64,000 nucleotides of DNA from Parasedimentitalea huanghaiensis. GTDB lineage: Bacteria; Pseudomonadota; Alphaproteobacteria; Rhodobacterales; Rhodobacteraceae. Location: the NCBI RefSeq assembly GCF_009753675.1, contig NZ_WQLV01000001.1, positions 1-64,000 on the forward strand, in the 5' to 3' direction. Made by a program: the position numbers and the translations under genes. Below are positions 17,793 to 27,348 of this stretch, piece after piece (positions within the stretch are counted from its first letter, which is position 1; every line of letters starts with the position of its first letter). The notes below the pieces were generated by a model. It had not been told where the DNA came from. It did no database searches and saw only the letters and a list, made by a program, of their open reading frames with translations.

Positions 17793-19007
17793 ATGACAGC
17801 TTCCTCTCCTGCGTCCCAGCGCGCCCGCGTCCGTATGAAACCTAAATCCAATGCCCGCGCCATCCGGCATGGGTTTCCTTGGGTCTATGCCAACGAACTG
17901 GTCACTGACCGTCGTACCCGTAAACTTGCGCCTGGTGCTCTGGCCGTGCTTGAGGATGAAGCACAGACCCCAATGGGGTTGGTGACGGTCAACCCGGAAA
18001 GCAAGATTATCGCCCGGATGCTGGATCGCGATCCACAAGCCGATCTGAACCTTGCTTGGTTTGAAGCCCGCTTAAGCCGTGCACTGCAGATGCGAGAGCA
18101 ACTGTTTGATGCACCATTCTACCGGTTGGTTCATGCCGAAGCAGATGGTCTGCCAGGGATCGTAATCGACCGTTTTGGGGACGCCTGCGTGGTGCAGCCC
18201 AACGCAGCCTGGGCCGAGGTGCATATCGAACTGCTGACCCAAGCTCTGGTCAACGTTACCGGTGTCGGCACCGTGTTGAAAAATGCTGCTGGCCGCACTC
18301 GCAGTCTTGAAGGGCTGGATGATGTGAACATGGTACTTCATGGTACCGCACCAGAGGCCCCGATAACGGTGCAGATGAATGGCGCTAGCTACATGGCAGA
18401 CCTTACCGGTGGTCAGAAAACGGGCCTGTACTACGATCAACGATACAACCACGCATTTGCGTCTCAACTTGTTGCACCCGAAGCCCGCGTGCTGGATGTC
18501 TTCTCGCATGTTGGTGGGTTTGGACTGGCCATGCTGGCAGGTGGCGCAGGTTCGGCGCTTTGCGTTGATGGTTCTGCCCCGGCATTGGCCTTAGCAGAGC
18601 AGGGGGCTGCTGCCAGCGGGTTTGGCAATAAATTGAGCACCCGCCAGGGCGACGCATTTGATACCCTCGCTGCATTGGCTGCTGAAGGTGAGACCTTTGA
18701 TGTGGTGATCTGTGATCCACCAGCTTTTGCGCCTTCCAAACCAACACTGGAAGCCGGACTGCGGGCCTATGAGAGGATTGCAAAACTGGCAGCGCCACTG
18801 GTAAAACCCGGCGGCTATCTTGGGCTTTGTTCGTGCTCACACGCTGCAGACCTTAGCAAGTTCCGCGGGGCTTCGGCGCGCGGCATTGGTCGGGCCGAAC
18901 GGTCGCCGCAGTTGATTCACACAGGATATGCCGGAGCGGACCACCCTCAACTGCCGCAGCTGGCCGAAAGTGGCTATCTGAAAGCTGTATTCTTCCGTCT
19001 CGACTAA
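17793..19007 (+). CDS. RlmI-like class I rRNA methyltransferase
   Basis: The 404-residue protein has an N-terminal PUA-type RNA-binding domain (about 10-80, with RHGFPWVYANEL) and a Rossmann methyltransferase domain. The SAM motif is VLDVFSHVGGFGLAML (about 230-245), followed by DVVICDPPAFAPSK (about 305) and LGLCSCSHAADLSKF with the conserved Cys pair. This is the architecture of RlmI, which makes 5-methylcytosine in 23S rRNA; the exact site modified here is not established. The motif YYDQRYN is also typical. It is followed after 9 bases by the PIN-domain gene, so the two are likely one transcript. Confidence 0.85.
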   Translation: MTASSPASQRARVRMKPKSNARAIRHGFPWVYANELVTDRRTRKLAPGALAVLEDEAQTPMGLVTVNPESKIIARMLDRDPQADLNLAWFEARLSRALQMREQLFDAPFYRLVHAEADGLPGIVIDRFGDACVVQPNAAWAEVHIELLTQALVNVTGVGTVLKNAAGRTRSLEGLDDVNMVLHGTAPEAPITVQMNGASYMADLTGGQKTGLYYDQRYNHAFASQLVAPEARVLDVFSHVGGFGLAMLAGGAGSALCVDGSAPALALAEQGAAASGFGNKLSTRQGDAFDTLAALAAEGETFDVVICDPPAFAPSKPTLEAGLRAYERIAKLAAPLVKPGGYLGLCSCSHAADLSKFRGASARGIGRAERSPQLIHTGYAGADHPQLPQLAESGYLKAVFFRLD

Positions 19008-19016
19008 GGTTGCAGC

Positions 19017-19559
19017 ATGAAACTGCTTCTGGATACCTGTGTTCTCTACCCCACTGTGATGCGCGAAATGCTCTTGGGCGCCGCCCGGCTGGGGCATTTC
19101 GTGCCTCTGTGGTCGACCCGGATACTGGGCGAGTGGGAACGGGCAGCCATTAAACTGGGTCCGGAAGGCGCGGCGCAGGCCTGCGCTGAGATTGCCCTGA
19201 TACGCGCCAACTGGCCGCAGGCAGAACTGCCCGCCACGCAAGGATTGGAACAACGGCTGTGGTTACCGGATCCTGCGGATATTCATGTGTTGGCCACTGC
19301 CATTTCCGGATCTGCAGATGCCATCGTAACGATGAACAACAAAGATTTCCCGCGCAATATCCTGGCGGAAGAAGGCTTGAAAAGGCTTGGGCCTGACGAG
19401 TTGCTTCATTCCATTTGGCTAAAAGACAGCTCGGGAATGCAACAGTTGGGCGAACAGGTCCTTACCGTAGCAAACCGTCTGTCAGGCAGTGAGTGGCAGA
19501 TCCGTCCCTTGCTAAAAAAGGCGCGCCTGCCACGACTGGCCAAAGCACTGGCGGGTTAG
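19017..19559 (+). CDS. PIN-domain protein
   Basis: The 180-residue protein starts [12 protein letters not shown], the first acidic site of a PIN ribonuclease, and later has [14 protein letters not shown] and [13 protein letters not shown], which supply the other acidic residues. PIN domains are Mg-dependent RNA endonucleases, usually VapC toxins, but this one is longer than VapC and no antitoxin gene is next to it. It sits 9 bases after the methyltransferase gene, which hints at an RNA-related role. It overlaps the convergent luciferase-like gene by four bases at their 3' ends. Confidence 0.75.
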   Translation: MKLLLDTCVLYPTVMREMLLGAARLGHFVPLWSTRILGEWERAAIKLGPEGAAQACAEIALIRANWPQAELPATQGLEQRLWLPDPADIHVLATAISGSADAIVTMNNKDFPRNILAEEGLKRLGPDELLHSIWLKDSSGMQQLGEQVLTVANRLSGSEWQIRPLLKKARLPRLAKALAG

Positions 19560-20539
19560 GCAGCTTTCAGGATTTCCGCTGCAATCTCAAACGATTTCAG
19601 CCGTGCCTGATGGTCGTGGATTTGCCCGGTTATGATCAGCTCATCGGGCTGATAGCGTTCGATAATATTGGATAGGGCAGCCTGCACTGTGTCTGGGCTG
19701 CCGGTGGCAGACACCTGCAAGGCCTCGTTTACACCTGCCAGAACATGCGGTTCCAGATGTGCCGCGATGTCATCAACTGGGGCAGGGAGTTTGCCAGGCT
19801 TTCCGAGTCTCAAGCGGGCAAAGGCTTGTTGCATGGTTGTGCGCAACCGGGTGCCTTCGGCATCACTATCTGCTGCAAAAACATTGGCCGCAATCATGGC
19901 GTGGGGTTTCTCGAGGTGGACCGACGGCTGAAAACTGCGCCGATAGAGGCTCAGGGCTTCGTCCAGTGCCTGTGGTGCAAAATGTGAGGCAAAAGCATAG
20001 GGCAGCCCAAGCTGTGCGGCCAACTGTGCGCCGTAAAGACTGGACCCCAATATCCAGACGGGAACCTGTGTTCCCTGACCGGGAAAGGCCCGGACCTTTT
20101 GTTCGGGGTCATCAGGGCCCAAGAATTCCATCAATTCCACCACATCCTGCGGAAAATTGTCACCGTGCCCCATACCACGTCTTAGCGCGCGGGCCGTTAG
20201 CATATCGGTACCGGGTGCCCGACCAAGCCCGAGGTCGATCCTATCGCCATGCAGGGCGGCAAGTGTGCCAAAGGATTCCGCGATCATATAGGGCGCATGG
20301 TTGGGTAACATGATGCCACCGGCGCCCACTCGAATGCGTTGGGTCTGACTGGCGATATGACCAATAAGTACCGCCGTAGCAGCGCTGGCAATACCGGGCA
20401 TGTTGTGATGCTCGGCCAGCCAATATCGGTGAAAACCCCAGCTTTCAGCCTTTTGGGCCAATTCGGTGCTGTTTTTCAGAGCCTGCGGGATATAGCTGCC
20501 CTCCGGCACAGGGGCAAGATCAAGAAGCGAAAACAGCAT
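19556..20539 (-). CDS. LLM-class flavin-dependent oxidoreductase
   Basis: A luciferase-like TIM barrel of 327 residues. Seen motifs are [12 protein letters not shown] at the N-terminus, [16 protein letters not shown] (about 40-55), [15 protein letters not shown] (about 75-90) and [13 protein letters not shown] (about 105-117). These match the alkanal-monooxygenase-like group widespread in bacteria, which uses reduced FMN or F420; the substrate is unknown. ATG 20539 is chosen because GGAGAG lies six bases upstream; ATG 20557 is possible. It is monocistronic and convergent with the PIN gene. Confidence 0.8.
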   Translation of the reverse strand: MLFSLLDLAPVPEGSYIPQALKNSTELAQKAESWGFHRYWLAEHHNMPGIASAATAVLIGHIASQTQRIRVGAGGIMLPNHAPYMIAESFGTLAALHGDRIDLGLGRAPGTDMLTARALRRGMGHGDNFPQDVVELMEFLGPDDPEQKVRAFPGQGTQVPVWILGSSLYGAQLAAQLGLPYAFASHFAPQALDEALSLYRRSFQPSVHLEKPHAMIAANVFAADSDAEGTRLRTTMQQAFARLRLGKPGKLPAPVDDIAAHLEPHVLAGVNEALQVSATGSPDTVQAALSNIIERYQPDELIITGQIHDHQARLKSFEIAAEILKAA

Positions 20540-20601
20540 TGGGTCTCTCCGTGTCATGTTACGCAGACTTGGGCACTCTGATCTCGTGGTACAAGGGAGC
20601 G

Positions 20602-21288
20602 TTAGGTTTTGTTCCAGCGGCTTTCGAGGTTCTCGAGTGCCGCGATCCGTTCCTCGGTTTTTGGATGGCTCATCAACCAGGCTGGCGCCATGCCCGCACG
20701 CTGTTGGGTCAGGGCCTCCAGCTTTAGGAACAGGCTTTTTTGCGGCTCAACACCGATCCCGGCTTTGGTGAGCAAAGCAGCGGCATATTCATCGGCCTCA
20801 TACTCATCACCGCGCGACAAACGGGCAGCCAGCAGCGAGGTCAACATATTGGCAATCCATCCGCCAATAAGAGGAATGTAACGTCCAATGATCATCATCA
20901 GGGCTGTGCGCAGGGCGTTTTGCCCGGAAAAATCTATCATCCGGCGTTTGGCATGCCCCAGTGCAACGTGCCCCAGTTCATGTGCAATAACCGAGGCCAG
21001 TTCAGCGTCGCTGACTTCACCTGACTGATACTTGCGGTAAAACCCGCGGGTGATGAAAATCCGCCCATCCGGCGCTGCCAATCCGTTGACTGGATCAATT
21101 TCGTAGATGAAAACCGGAATACGTGGAATTTCCAGCGCAGCGGCCATCCGGTCCGTCAGTGCCTTCATTTTTCGATCGGCAAGCTCGGTCGATTTGGCAT
21201 CCAGTTCTTTATGGGTGCGCCAGATCGAAATGCGATACATCACAATGCCATAGGCAAGGGCAAGCAGGATTGGGGTCAGGCGTAACAT
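20602..21288 (-). CDS. M48 family zinc metallopeptidase
   Basis: The 228-residue protein has an N-terminal membrane segment (about 4-20), the zinc site [14 protein letters not shown] (about 101-114), and a downstream EADEYAA that supplies the third ligand. A hydrophobic stretch with [11 protein letters not shown] lies between them. This is the minimal peptidase M48 / HtpX-like layout, acting at the inner membrane or in the periplasm in protein quality control. Conserved [10 protein letters not shown] is intact. It lies 55 bases downstream of the CoxE-like gene in the same direction and may share its transcript. Confidence 0.8.
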   Translation of the reverse strand: MLRLTPILLALAYGIVMYRISIWRTHKELDAKSTELADRKMKALTDRMAAALEIPRIPVFIYEIDPVNGLAAPDGRIFITRGFYRKYQSGEVSDAELASVIAHELGHVALGHAKRRMIDFSGQNALRTALMMIIGRYIPLIGGWIANMLTSLLAARLSRGDEYEADEYAAALLTKAGIGVEPQKSLFLKLEALTQQRAGMAPAWLMSHPKTEERIAALENLESRWNKT

Positions 21289-21343
21289 GGCTTAGATATG
21301 GGCTGTGCAAACGCAATGGGCAAGGGCAAGCCCGTACTGCGGT

Positions 21344-22528
21344 TCACCGGGTTAAATCTTTCATGCCTTGCTCTAGTCCCGACAGGGTCATTGGAACCAT
21401 CTGATCCGCAAAAATTTCCCGGACCATGCCAATCGAGTGGGTGTAGTCCCAGTACTTTTCAGGGACCGGGTTAATCCACAGGTTCGACGACCACTGCTCG
21501 CGGGCGCGTTGCAACCAGACTTGCCCGGCTTCTTTGTTCCAATGCTCGTTAGCCCCACCCGGATAGGCAATCTCATATGGGGACATCGACGCGTCACCAA
21601 CAAAGATGCATTTGTAGTCCGGCCCATAGGTCCGCAGCACTTCGTGTGTCGGGATCTGTGCATCCCAACGTCGGGCATTGTCACGCCACACGCCTTCATA
21701 CAGACAATTGTGGAAGTAATAGTATTCAAGGTGTTTGAATTCGGTGCGCGCGGCCGAGAACAGCTCTTCGACAATTTTAATATGCGGATCCATTGATCCA
21801 CCAACATCCAGAAACAGCAACACTTTGACGGCGTTATGGCGTTCGGGGCGGGTTTTGACGTCCAGATAGCCGTGCTCAGCCGTCGAACGGATGGTGTTAT
21901 CCAGATCCAATTCTTCGTGCGCTCCCTGACGCACCCAGCGGCGCAAACGTTTCAGCGCCACCTTAATGTTGCGGGTTCCAAGTTCGACGTCACCGTCCAG
22001 ATTTTTAAACTCGCGCTTGTCCCAGACCTTGACCGCGCGACCGTGGCGGCCTTCCTTTTGGCCGATCCGCACTCCCTCAGGATTATAGCCATAGGCTCCA
22101 AAAGGAGACGTACCAGCCGTACCAACCCATTTGCTGCCACCCTGATGGCGGCCTTCTTGTTCCTTCAGGCGCTCCTTTAGCGTTTCCATCAGTTTGTCAA
22201 AGCCGCCAAGGGCTTCAATCTCAGCGCGCTCTTCCTCGCTCAGGTGTTTTTCCGCCATTTTGCGGATCCACTCTTCGGGGATGTCGACAGCATCCATCAC
22301 AGCCTGCGCCGAAATAGCCTCTAGCCCTTCAAAGGTGGCAGCAAAGGCGCGGTCAAACTTGTCGATATTACGTTCGTCTTTGACCATCGATGAACGGGCA
22401 AGGAAATAGAATGCTTCGATGTCATATGTGGCCAACCCAGCCTTAATGGCTTCGAGAAAGGTCAGATACTCACGCAGAGACACAGGGACTGAGGCATTGC
22501 GCAGGTTCTCGAAAAAAGGTTGAAACAT
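21344..22528 (-). CDS. CoxE-like VWA-containing protein
   Basis: The 394-residue protein begins MFQPFFENLRNASVPVSLREYLTFLEA and ends in a VWA-type region with FLDVGGSMDPH, a metal-site variant (DxGxS), and FVGDASMSPYEI. This family pairs with MoxR AAA ATPases to insert metals or remodel proteins. A MoxR ATPase is encoded at 24601-25440 on the same strand but three genes upstream. ATG 22528 fits the family N-terminus; a TTG at 22558 would only add ten residues. A 55-residue membrane protein gene ends four bases upstream. Confidence 0.8.
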   Translation of the reverse strand: MFQPFFENLRNASVPVSLREYLTFLEAIKAGLATYDIEAFYFLARSSMVKDERNIDKFDRAFAATFEGLEAISAQAVMDAVDIPEEWIRKMAEKHLSEEERAEIEALGGFDKLMETLKERLKEQEGRHQGGSKWVGTAGTSPFGAYGYNPEGVRIGQKEGRHGRAVKVWDKREFKNLDGDVELGTRNIKVALKRLRRWVRQGAHEELDLDNTIRSTAEHGYLDVKTRPERHNAVKVLLFLDVGGSMDPHIKIVEELFSAARTEFKHLEYYYFHNCLYEGVWRDNARRWDAQIPTHEVLRTYGPDYKCIFVGDASMSPYEIAYPGGANEHWNKEAGQVWLQRAREQWSSNLWINPVPEKYWDYTHSIGMVREIFADQMVPMTLSGLEQGMKDLTR

Positions 22529-22532
22529 GGAT

Positions 22533-22700
22533 TTAAAGCGCCATTCGGTGCGCCACAATGGTGATCAACATGCCAGCCAAGCCATATAAAATGCCGTAAA
22601 CAGCGGCATATTGCAGGATGTCGCCAAGACCCCCACCACGTTTTCGCGCTGAAAATACCCCCAACAGAGCCCCGATTGCCAAGCCGCCGATTACGATCAT
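22533..22700 (-). CDS. Small 55-residue membrane protein
   Basis: The frame reads MIVIGGLAIGALLGVFSARK, a polar RGGGLGD turn, then LQYAAVYGILYGLAGMLITI and HRMAL. This gives two hydrophobic helices separated by a basic loop. Similar short proteins are common beside CoxE-like genes in Rhodobacteraceae, as I recall, sometimes mislabelled as acyltransferases. It lies 15 bases after the DUF2927 gene and 4 bases before the CoxE-like gene, so it belongs to the same minus-strand operon. Its function is unknown. Confidence 0.65.
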   Translation of the reverse strand: MIVIGGLAIGALLGVFSARKRGGGLGDILQYAAVYGILYGLAGMLITIVAHRMAL

Positions 22701-22715
22701 ATTCTGTCCGTCCGT

Positions 22716-24074
22716 CTATGTATTGGGGCGCAGAGCCGCGATTTCATTCACTTTGGACCGCACCGCCCAGTCTGAACCAAAGCCGTAGCGCGCCCACCCC
22801 AGACTGTCCAGCCTGACAGCTTGAGCGGCCTCAAAATCGCCAGTCAACTCCAGCGCTTCAGCCTGCAAGAGCATCAGGGTGGAGAGCAGGGCAGCATTTT
22901 CAAACTTCGCCGCGGCGGTGATGCTGGGCTGGGCCATCGTCAGGGCGTTGCTGCCCTGACCGCGGGCAATATCATAGGCCATCATCCGGGCCACAATTTG
23001 GGCCCGGTGCAACTGTGTGCTTGGGGATTGCCCCAAATAACGCAATGCGGTTTGAAAGTGCCGTTGCGCCAAAACCGGATCGCTGCTCTGGATCATGCGA
23101 CCAAGTATATAGTGGCCAAAGGCACGTCGATGATCTTGCCAACCCAGTTTTTGTGCTGTGGTCACAGCTTGGTTGGCGGCACGTCGACGGGTTTCACTTG
23201 ATACACCGGGGCCCAATGCGGTTTCTATCGATGAGATCCACTCCCGAGGGCTCTCCTGCAGCGCGGTAGACGAAAGGGCGTCGCCCGCCGGGTTGTAACG
23301 GGTCAGGATTGCAGGCAGGCGGGCAGCAACCTGTGCACGGCTCATGCCTGTGGAGAGTTCAGGCGCGTAGGTTGCACGTAGAATTAGCATGTCGAACCCG
23401 GTCAGAACGGTGTGAACATTGTCGTCGTTGAACACAGAATCAGGCAACCGGTACAGGTCGTTCAGCGGCCCGATAGACTGCGCAAGCTCTTCATGTAAAC
23501 AATCGCGGACTTCTTGTGGGCTGACATCATTGGGAATGAAAATGGCCAGGGTCTCGCGCTGCCGCAACTGTGCCCAATTGGTGCTAGCCCGGCGCTTGCT
23601 GCGCCGATATTCAGCCAAAGAACTGACGTTGGGCACAACAAAGCAGGCGGCTTTGGGTAAGGCTCGGCGGATTTCTGAGCGGCTGACAGATTCAATGGTA
23701 ATATTGGCGCTGCCGCTGTTGACGCGGCGAATATTGATGCCTGCTTCTTGTTGCAGCCGAGACAACAGGTTGGCCAGATCTGAATTCAGATTGCTCGCAG
23801 GTTTGCCAGTTACTCGCAGTGTAATAGGGGCATCAAAACGGGTAAAGGTGGGCAAAGTCGTGCCACCTTCCAGTTTGAAATGCAGGTCCAGAAAATCCCG
23901 TGCCATATCGGCATTAGAACGCTGTGGGGCGACCGGGCTTGGGGCGCCAAACGTTTTGACGGGGGGTAAGGCACTGTCAGCAATAGTGGCCCGTGTTGGT
24001 GGGCGTTCCAGCGGAACTGTGTCACAGCCCGCCAGGACCACCACAAAAGCCAGAACCGCGCGGCAAATTTTCAC
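22716..24074 (-). CDS. DUF2927 family lipoprotein
   Basis: The 452-residue protein carries a lipoprotein signal (VVLAGC, Cys at about 17) and is therefore probably anchored in the envelope. The central region contains ACFVVPNV and FIPNDVSPQEVRDCLHEELAQSIGPLNDLYRLPDSVFNDDN, the signature of DUF2927, with an HEEL element reminiscent of metallopeptidase-like folds. The C-terminal third is helical and TPR-like (HYILGRMIQSSDPVLAQRHFQTAL). The start is GTG 24074, overlapping the stop of the GNAT gene by four bases, which indicates coupling. Function is not known. Confidence 0.8.
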   Translation of the reverse strand: MKICRAVLAFVVVLAGCDTVPLERPPTRATIADSALPPVKTFGAPSPVAPQRSNADMARDFLDLHFKLEGGTTLPTFTRFDAPITLRVTGKPASNLNSDLANLLSRLQQEAGINIRRVNSGSANITIESVSRSEIRRALPKAACFVVPNVSSLAEYRRSKRRASTNWAQLRQRETLAIFIPNDVSPQEVRDCLHEELAQSIGPLNDLYRLPDSVFNDDNVHTVLTGFDMLILRATYAPELSTGMSRAQVAARLPAILTRYNPAGDALSSTALQESPREWISSIETALGPGVSSETRRRAANQAVTTAQKLGWQDHRRAFGHYILGRMIQSSDPVLAQRHFQTALRYLGQSPSTQLHRAQIVARMMAYDIARGQGSNALTMAQPSITAAAKFENAALLSTLMLLQAEALELTGDFEAAQAVRLDSLGWARYGFGSDWAVRSKVNEIAALRPNT

Positions 24075-24517
24075 CGCTGGTACCGAATAAATGGGGTCTG
24101 TTTGCCAATGCGGTCGTAGAGCTTACGCGCTGTGTGGTTGAACTCTTGTGTCATCCAATACACCGAGCCACTTCCCTGCACATCCGCAGCCGCGTAAACA
24201 GCTTCAATCAGGGCACGACCAACACCGGTTCCGCGTGTTTCAGGACGGGCATACAGATCCTGCAGATAGCAGGTGTTGTCTTGGGTCCAAGCGTGGCGAT
24301 GAAACAGATAATGTGTCAGGCCAACCAGGTGACCGTCTTGCTCTGCGACAAAACAGGAGAAATCCTGTGGATCATCCCCAATCAGGCGCGCAAATGTTGT
24401 GTCATAGATCGCATCTGGCAAAGACGTTTCGTAAAACTCCAGATAGTCATGCCAGAGTTCAGCCCATTCAGGGCGGTCGTCTGCACGTAAGGCACGGATC
24501 GTCACTTTGCTGGTCAT
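24071..24517 (-). CDS. GNAT family N-acetyltransferase
   Basis: The 148-residue protein shows the GNAT fold: VTIRALRADDRPEWAELW at the N-terminus, LQDLYARPETRGTGVGRALI with the acetyl-CoA pyrophosphate loop (RGTGVG), and FNHTARKLYDRIGK near the end. It transfers an acetyl group from acetyl-CoA to an unknown amine. ATG 24517 is preferred; TTG 24532 would extend by five residues. It is coupled to the downstream DUF2927 gene by a four-base overlap. Confidence 0.8.
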   Translation of the reverse strand: MTSKVTIRALRADDRPEWAELWHDYLEFYETSLPDAIYDTTFARLIGDDPQDFSCFVAEQDGHLVGLTHYLFHRHAWTQDNTCYLQDLYARPETRGTGVGRALIEAVYAAADVQGSGSVYWMTQEFNHTARKLYDRIGKQTPFIRYQR

Positions 24518-24600
24518 CGTTGGAAAATCCAATAGGTGGCGGGAATTCTATAGCTATCAATCATGGTGTCACTGGTCATCACTCATGGCAAGATATGAGA

Positions 24601-25440
24601 CTAGCGTTTGCCGCGTGCCATAAAAGCCAACCGCTCAAACAAATGCACATCCTGTTCGTTCTTCAATAGTGCACCATGTAGCCGGGGCAGGGCGTCCGCA
24701 CCATCACGGGCCAGATCTTCAGGGGACAGATCCTCAGCCAGTAACAGTTTTAACCAGTCCAGAACCTCAGAGGTAGAGGGCTTCTTTTTCAAACCGGCGG
24801 TATCGCGGATCTCGTAAAATTGGGTCAGAGCAGTCGTTAGTAAGGTCTGTTTGATGCCCGGATGGTGTACTTCGACGATCTGCTTCATCGTTTCCGCATC
24901 GGGAAAGCGGATGTAGTGGAAAAAGCAGCGCCGCAAAAACGCGTCTGGCAGTTCTTTTTCGTTGTTCGAGGTGATGATCATAATTGGGCGGTGCTTGGCC
25001 CGGATGGTTTCACCTGTCTCGTAGACGTAGAACTCCATCTTATCGAGTTCCTGAAGAAGGTCATTGGGGAATTCAATATCTGCTTTGTCGATCTCATCAA
25101 TCAGCAAAACAACGCGTTCGTCCGCTTCAAATGCCTCCCAAAGTTTGCCTTTTTTGATGTAGTTGCGCACATCGTGCACCCGTTCATCACCCAGCTGACT
25201 ATCGCGCAGACGGGAGACCGCATCATATTCGTACAAGCCTTGTTGGGCGCGGGTGGTGGATTTGACATTCCACTCGATCATTCGAAGGCCCAGAGCCGTG
25301 GAAATCTGGCGTGCCAGCTCGGTTTTGCCGGTGCCAGGTTCGCCTTTAACCAGCAGTGGGCGCTCGAGTGTAACAGCCGCATTAACGGCGATTTTCAGGT
25401 CGTCGGTTGCAACATAGTCTTTAGTGCCCTGAAATCGCAT
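24601..25440 (-). CDS. MoxR-type AAA+ ATPase
   Basis: The 279-residue ATPase has Walker A GEPGTGKTE (about 37-45), Walker B VVLLIDEIDKAD (about 107-118), and sensor/arginine region ITSNNEKELPDAFLRRCFF (about 155-173). MoxR ATPases work with VWA proteins as chaperones that insert cofactors or activate enzyme complexes; the CoxE-like VWA protein at 21344-22528 is the obvious partner. The two are separated by three unrelated-looking genes rather than adjacent. A gap of about 80 bases separates this gene from the GNAT gene downstream. Confidence 0.9.
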   Translation of the reverse strand: MRFQGTKDYVATDDLKIAVNAAVTLERPLLVKGEPGTGKTELARQISTALGLRMIEWNVKSTTRAQQGLYEYDAVSRLRDSQLGDERVHDVRNYIKKGKLWEAFEADERVVLLIDEIDKADIEFPNDLLQELDKMEFYVYETGETIRAKHRPIMIITSNNEKELPDAFLRRCFFHYIRFPDAETMKQIVEVHHPGIKQTLLTTALTQFYEIRDTAGLKKKPSTSEVLDWLKLLLAEDLSPEDLARDGADALPRLHGALLKNEQDVHLFERLAFMARGKR

Positions 25441-25626
25441 GTGTTTCCTACTTTTTTTCTAGCTATTTGAATGATGCTCGGTCGTTACCATGCTTTTAAC
25501 TCAGTGGAGATACTATTGTGTAGTGACAATCTCGAATGGAGCAGATAAATGCTGCGTCAGAGGGGGCGGCCAGATGTTTGGGAGTACACTATGACCAACA
25601 TTCATGGCCTGACCGAAGGAGCCGAA

Positions 25627-26049
25627 ATGAAGCAAGAAGTGTTTCTGCCGGATGACTATCGACCGGCCGAAGATGAGCCTTTCATGAATGAAAGGCAGTT
25701 GGAGTTTTTCCGACGAAAATTGTTGAACTGGAAGCAAGATCTTCTGGCAGACAGTCGTGACACGATCGAGGGTTTGCAGGATAACACCCGCAATATTCCC
25801 GATGATGCCGACCGCGCCAGTGAAGAAACTGATCGATCGCTGGAACTACGTACCCGCGACCGGCAGCGCAAGCTTGTGTCCAAGATCGACGCAGCAATTC
25901 GTCGCATTGAAGAAGGTGAATATGGTTACTGCAGCGTTACGGGTGATCCGATTTCGCTGAAGCGCCTGAATGCCAGACCAATCGCTACCATGAGTCTTGA
26001 AGCGCAGGAACGGCATGAACGTCGCGAAAGAGTTCACCGCGACGACTGA
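25627..26049 (+). CDS. dksA: RNA polymerase-binding protein DksA
   Basis: DksA binds in the RNA polymerase secondary channel and, with ppGpp, redirects transcription. The 140-residue protein has the coiled-coil tip region NTRNIPDDADRASEETDRS (about 57-75; DxxDxA tip) and the C-terminal globular part YGYCSVTGDPISLKRL. Only one of the four zinc-finger cysteines remains: the positions are C, T, S and A. Such cysteine-poor DksA proteins are known from Rhodobacter and function without zinc. GAAGGAG lies five bases before ATG 25627, which decides the start over the upstream codons at 25549 and 25591. A terminator follows. Confidence 0.9.
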   Translation: MKQEVFLPDDYRPAEDEPFMNERQLEFFRRKLLNWKQDLLADSRDTIEGLQDNTRNIPDDADRASEETDRSLELRTRDRQRKLVSKIDAAIRRIEEGEYGYCSVTGDPISLKRLNARPIATMSLEAQERHERRERVHRDD

Positions 26050-26078
26050 AGCGCGTTCAAAATCTTGAAAACAATTCA

Positions 26079-26107
26079 ACGCCGGGGCCTGTTGTCCCGG
26101 CGTTTTT
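26079..26107 (+). terminator. Rho-independent terminator after dksA
   Basis: An eight-base-pair GC-rich stem (ACGCCGGG at 26079-26086 with 26096-26103) is followed by a run of T. It lies 30 bases after the dksA stop codon and just before the monooxygenase gene, and should separate the two transcripts. Confidence 0.85.
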
Positions 26108-26144
26108 CGTTTATGTGGGTGAAGCATATACTCGGTTGGACGTG

Positions 26145-27317
26145 ATGGAACTCAAAGGTCAGAGAATTACGATCATTGGTGGTGGTATCGGCGGATTGAC
26201 CTCTGCCTTGGTGCTGCAGCAACGCGGTGCCTCGGTGACCGTGCTAGAGAAAGCTGAAGCAATTTCCGAAGTTGGTGCCGGGCTTCAAATCAGTCCAAAT
26301 GGCGTTGCTGTGCTGAAAGCACTGGGATTGCACGATGATCTGGCTTGGCGATCACAGCGGGCACGCGCAGTGGTTCTGAGACATCACAAACACGGGCAGC
26401 AAGTTCTTCGGCTGGACCTGGATCAATACAGTGTAGGGCAGAATTTCTACTTTGTGCACCGGTCTGACCTGATCTCAATTTTGGCTGATGCTGTCCGGCG
26501 CGCCGGAATTCAGGTGAGGTTGCTTCAAAAAGTGGATCGGGTTGAGGCAGGGCCGTCGCCCGTTGTGCATCTCTCCAATGGTGCTCAGTGCGGCGGTGAT
26601 TTGGTAGTTGGAGCAGATGGGCTGCATTCTAAAGCCCGCAAAGCATTCAACGAACCGGGCCAGCCGTCTTTTACTGGCCAGGTGGTTTGGCGGGCAACGG
26701 TACCAAATGTATTGAACCTGCCCCCCGAAGCGCAGGTTTTTATGGGATCAAAGAGGCACCTGGTGGCCTATCCTTTGCGGGATGGCGGTCTGGTCAACAT
26801 CGTCGCAGTGCAGGAGCGTAGCGAATGGGCTGACGAAGGCTGGAACCATACAGATGATCCGGCCAATCTTCGGGAGGCGTTTCGAAGTTTTGGTGGCACA
26901 GCGGCTGGCCTGTTGTCTGCAGTAGATGATGTCCGTTTATGGGGGTTGTTTCGTCATCCGGTGGCCAAAAATTGGCATCAGGGACGTGTGGCCATTCTGG
27001 GCGACGCTGCGCACCCAACGCTGCCCTTTATGGCGCAGGGTGCCAATCTGGCACTGGAAGATGCCTGGGTGTTGGGCGCGTCGCTGGCCTCTGCTGATAC
27101 CATAGATTCTGGTTTAAGTCTGTATCAACAGCAACGGCGCGACCGGGCGGTGAAAGTCGTTGCTGCAGCCACCAACAATGCTTGGAAATACCATTTGCGC
27201 GCGCCGCTAGCCTGGCCTGCGCACCAGTTGCTAAAGCTGGGCGGGCGGTTTGCGCCACAGCGGATGGTCAGCCAATTTGACTGGATTTATCAGCACGATG
27301 TGACAGCCCAGCCATAA
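26145..27317 (+). CDS. FAD-dependent monooxygenase (salicylate hydroxylase type)
   Basis: The 390-residue flavoprotein has the N-terminal FAD fingerprint ITIIGGGIGGLTSA, the mid-protein DG motif VVGADGLHSKARK (about 155-170), and the GD motif LGDAAHPTLPFMAQGANLALEDA (about 285-308). These are typical of group A aromatic hydroxylases of the UbiH/salicylate hydroxylase superfamily. The substrate cannot be assigned; salicylate-like compounds are a common target. An in-frame GTG at 26115 would place the start too close to the dksA terminator, so ATG 26145 is preferred. No ring-cleavage genes lie nearby. Confidence 0.8.
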   Translation: MELKGQRITIIGGGIGGLTSALVLQQRGASVTVLEKAEAISEVGAGLQISPNGVAVLKALGLHDDLAWRSQRARAVVLRHHKHGQQVLRLDLDQYSVGQNFYFVHRSDLISILADAVRRAGIQVRLLQKVDRVEAGPSPVVHLSNGAQCGGDLVVGADGLHSKARKAFNEPGQPSFTGQVVWRATVPNVLNLPPEAQVFMGSKRHLVAYPLRDGGLVNIVAVQERSEWADEGWNHTDDPANLREAFRSFGGTAAGLLSAVDDVRLWGLFRHPVAKNWHQGRVAILGDAAHPTLPFMAQGANLALEDAWVLGASLASADTIDSGLSLYQQQRRDRAVKVVAAATNNAWKYHLRAPLAWPAHQLLKLGGRFAPQRMVSQFDWIYQHDVTAQP

Positions 27318-27348
27318 CAGGCTGGCTCTGACCACATCGTAGTGAGGG

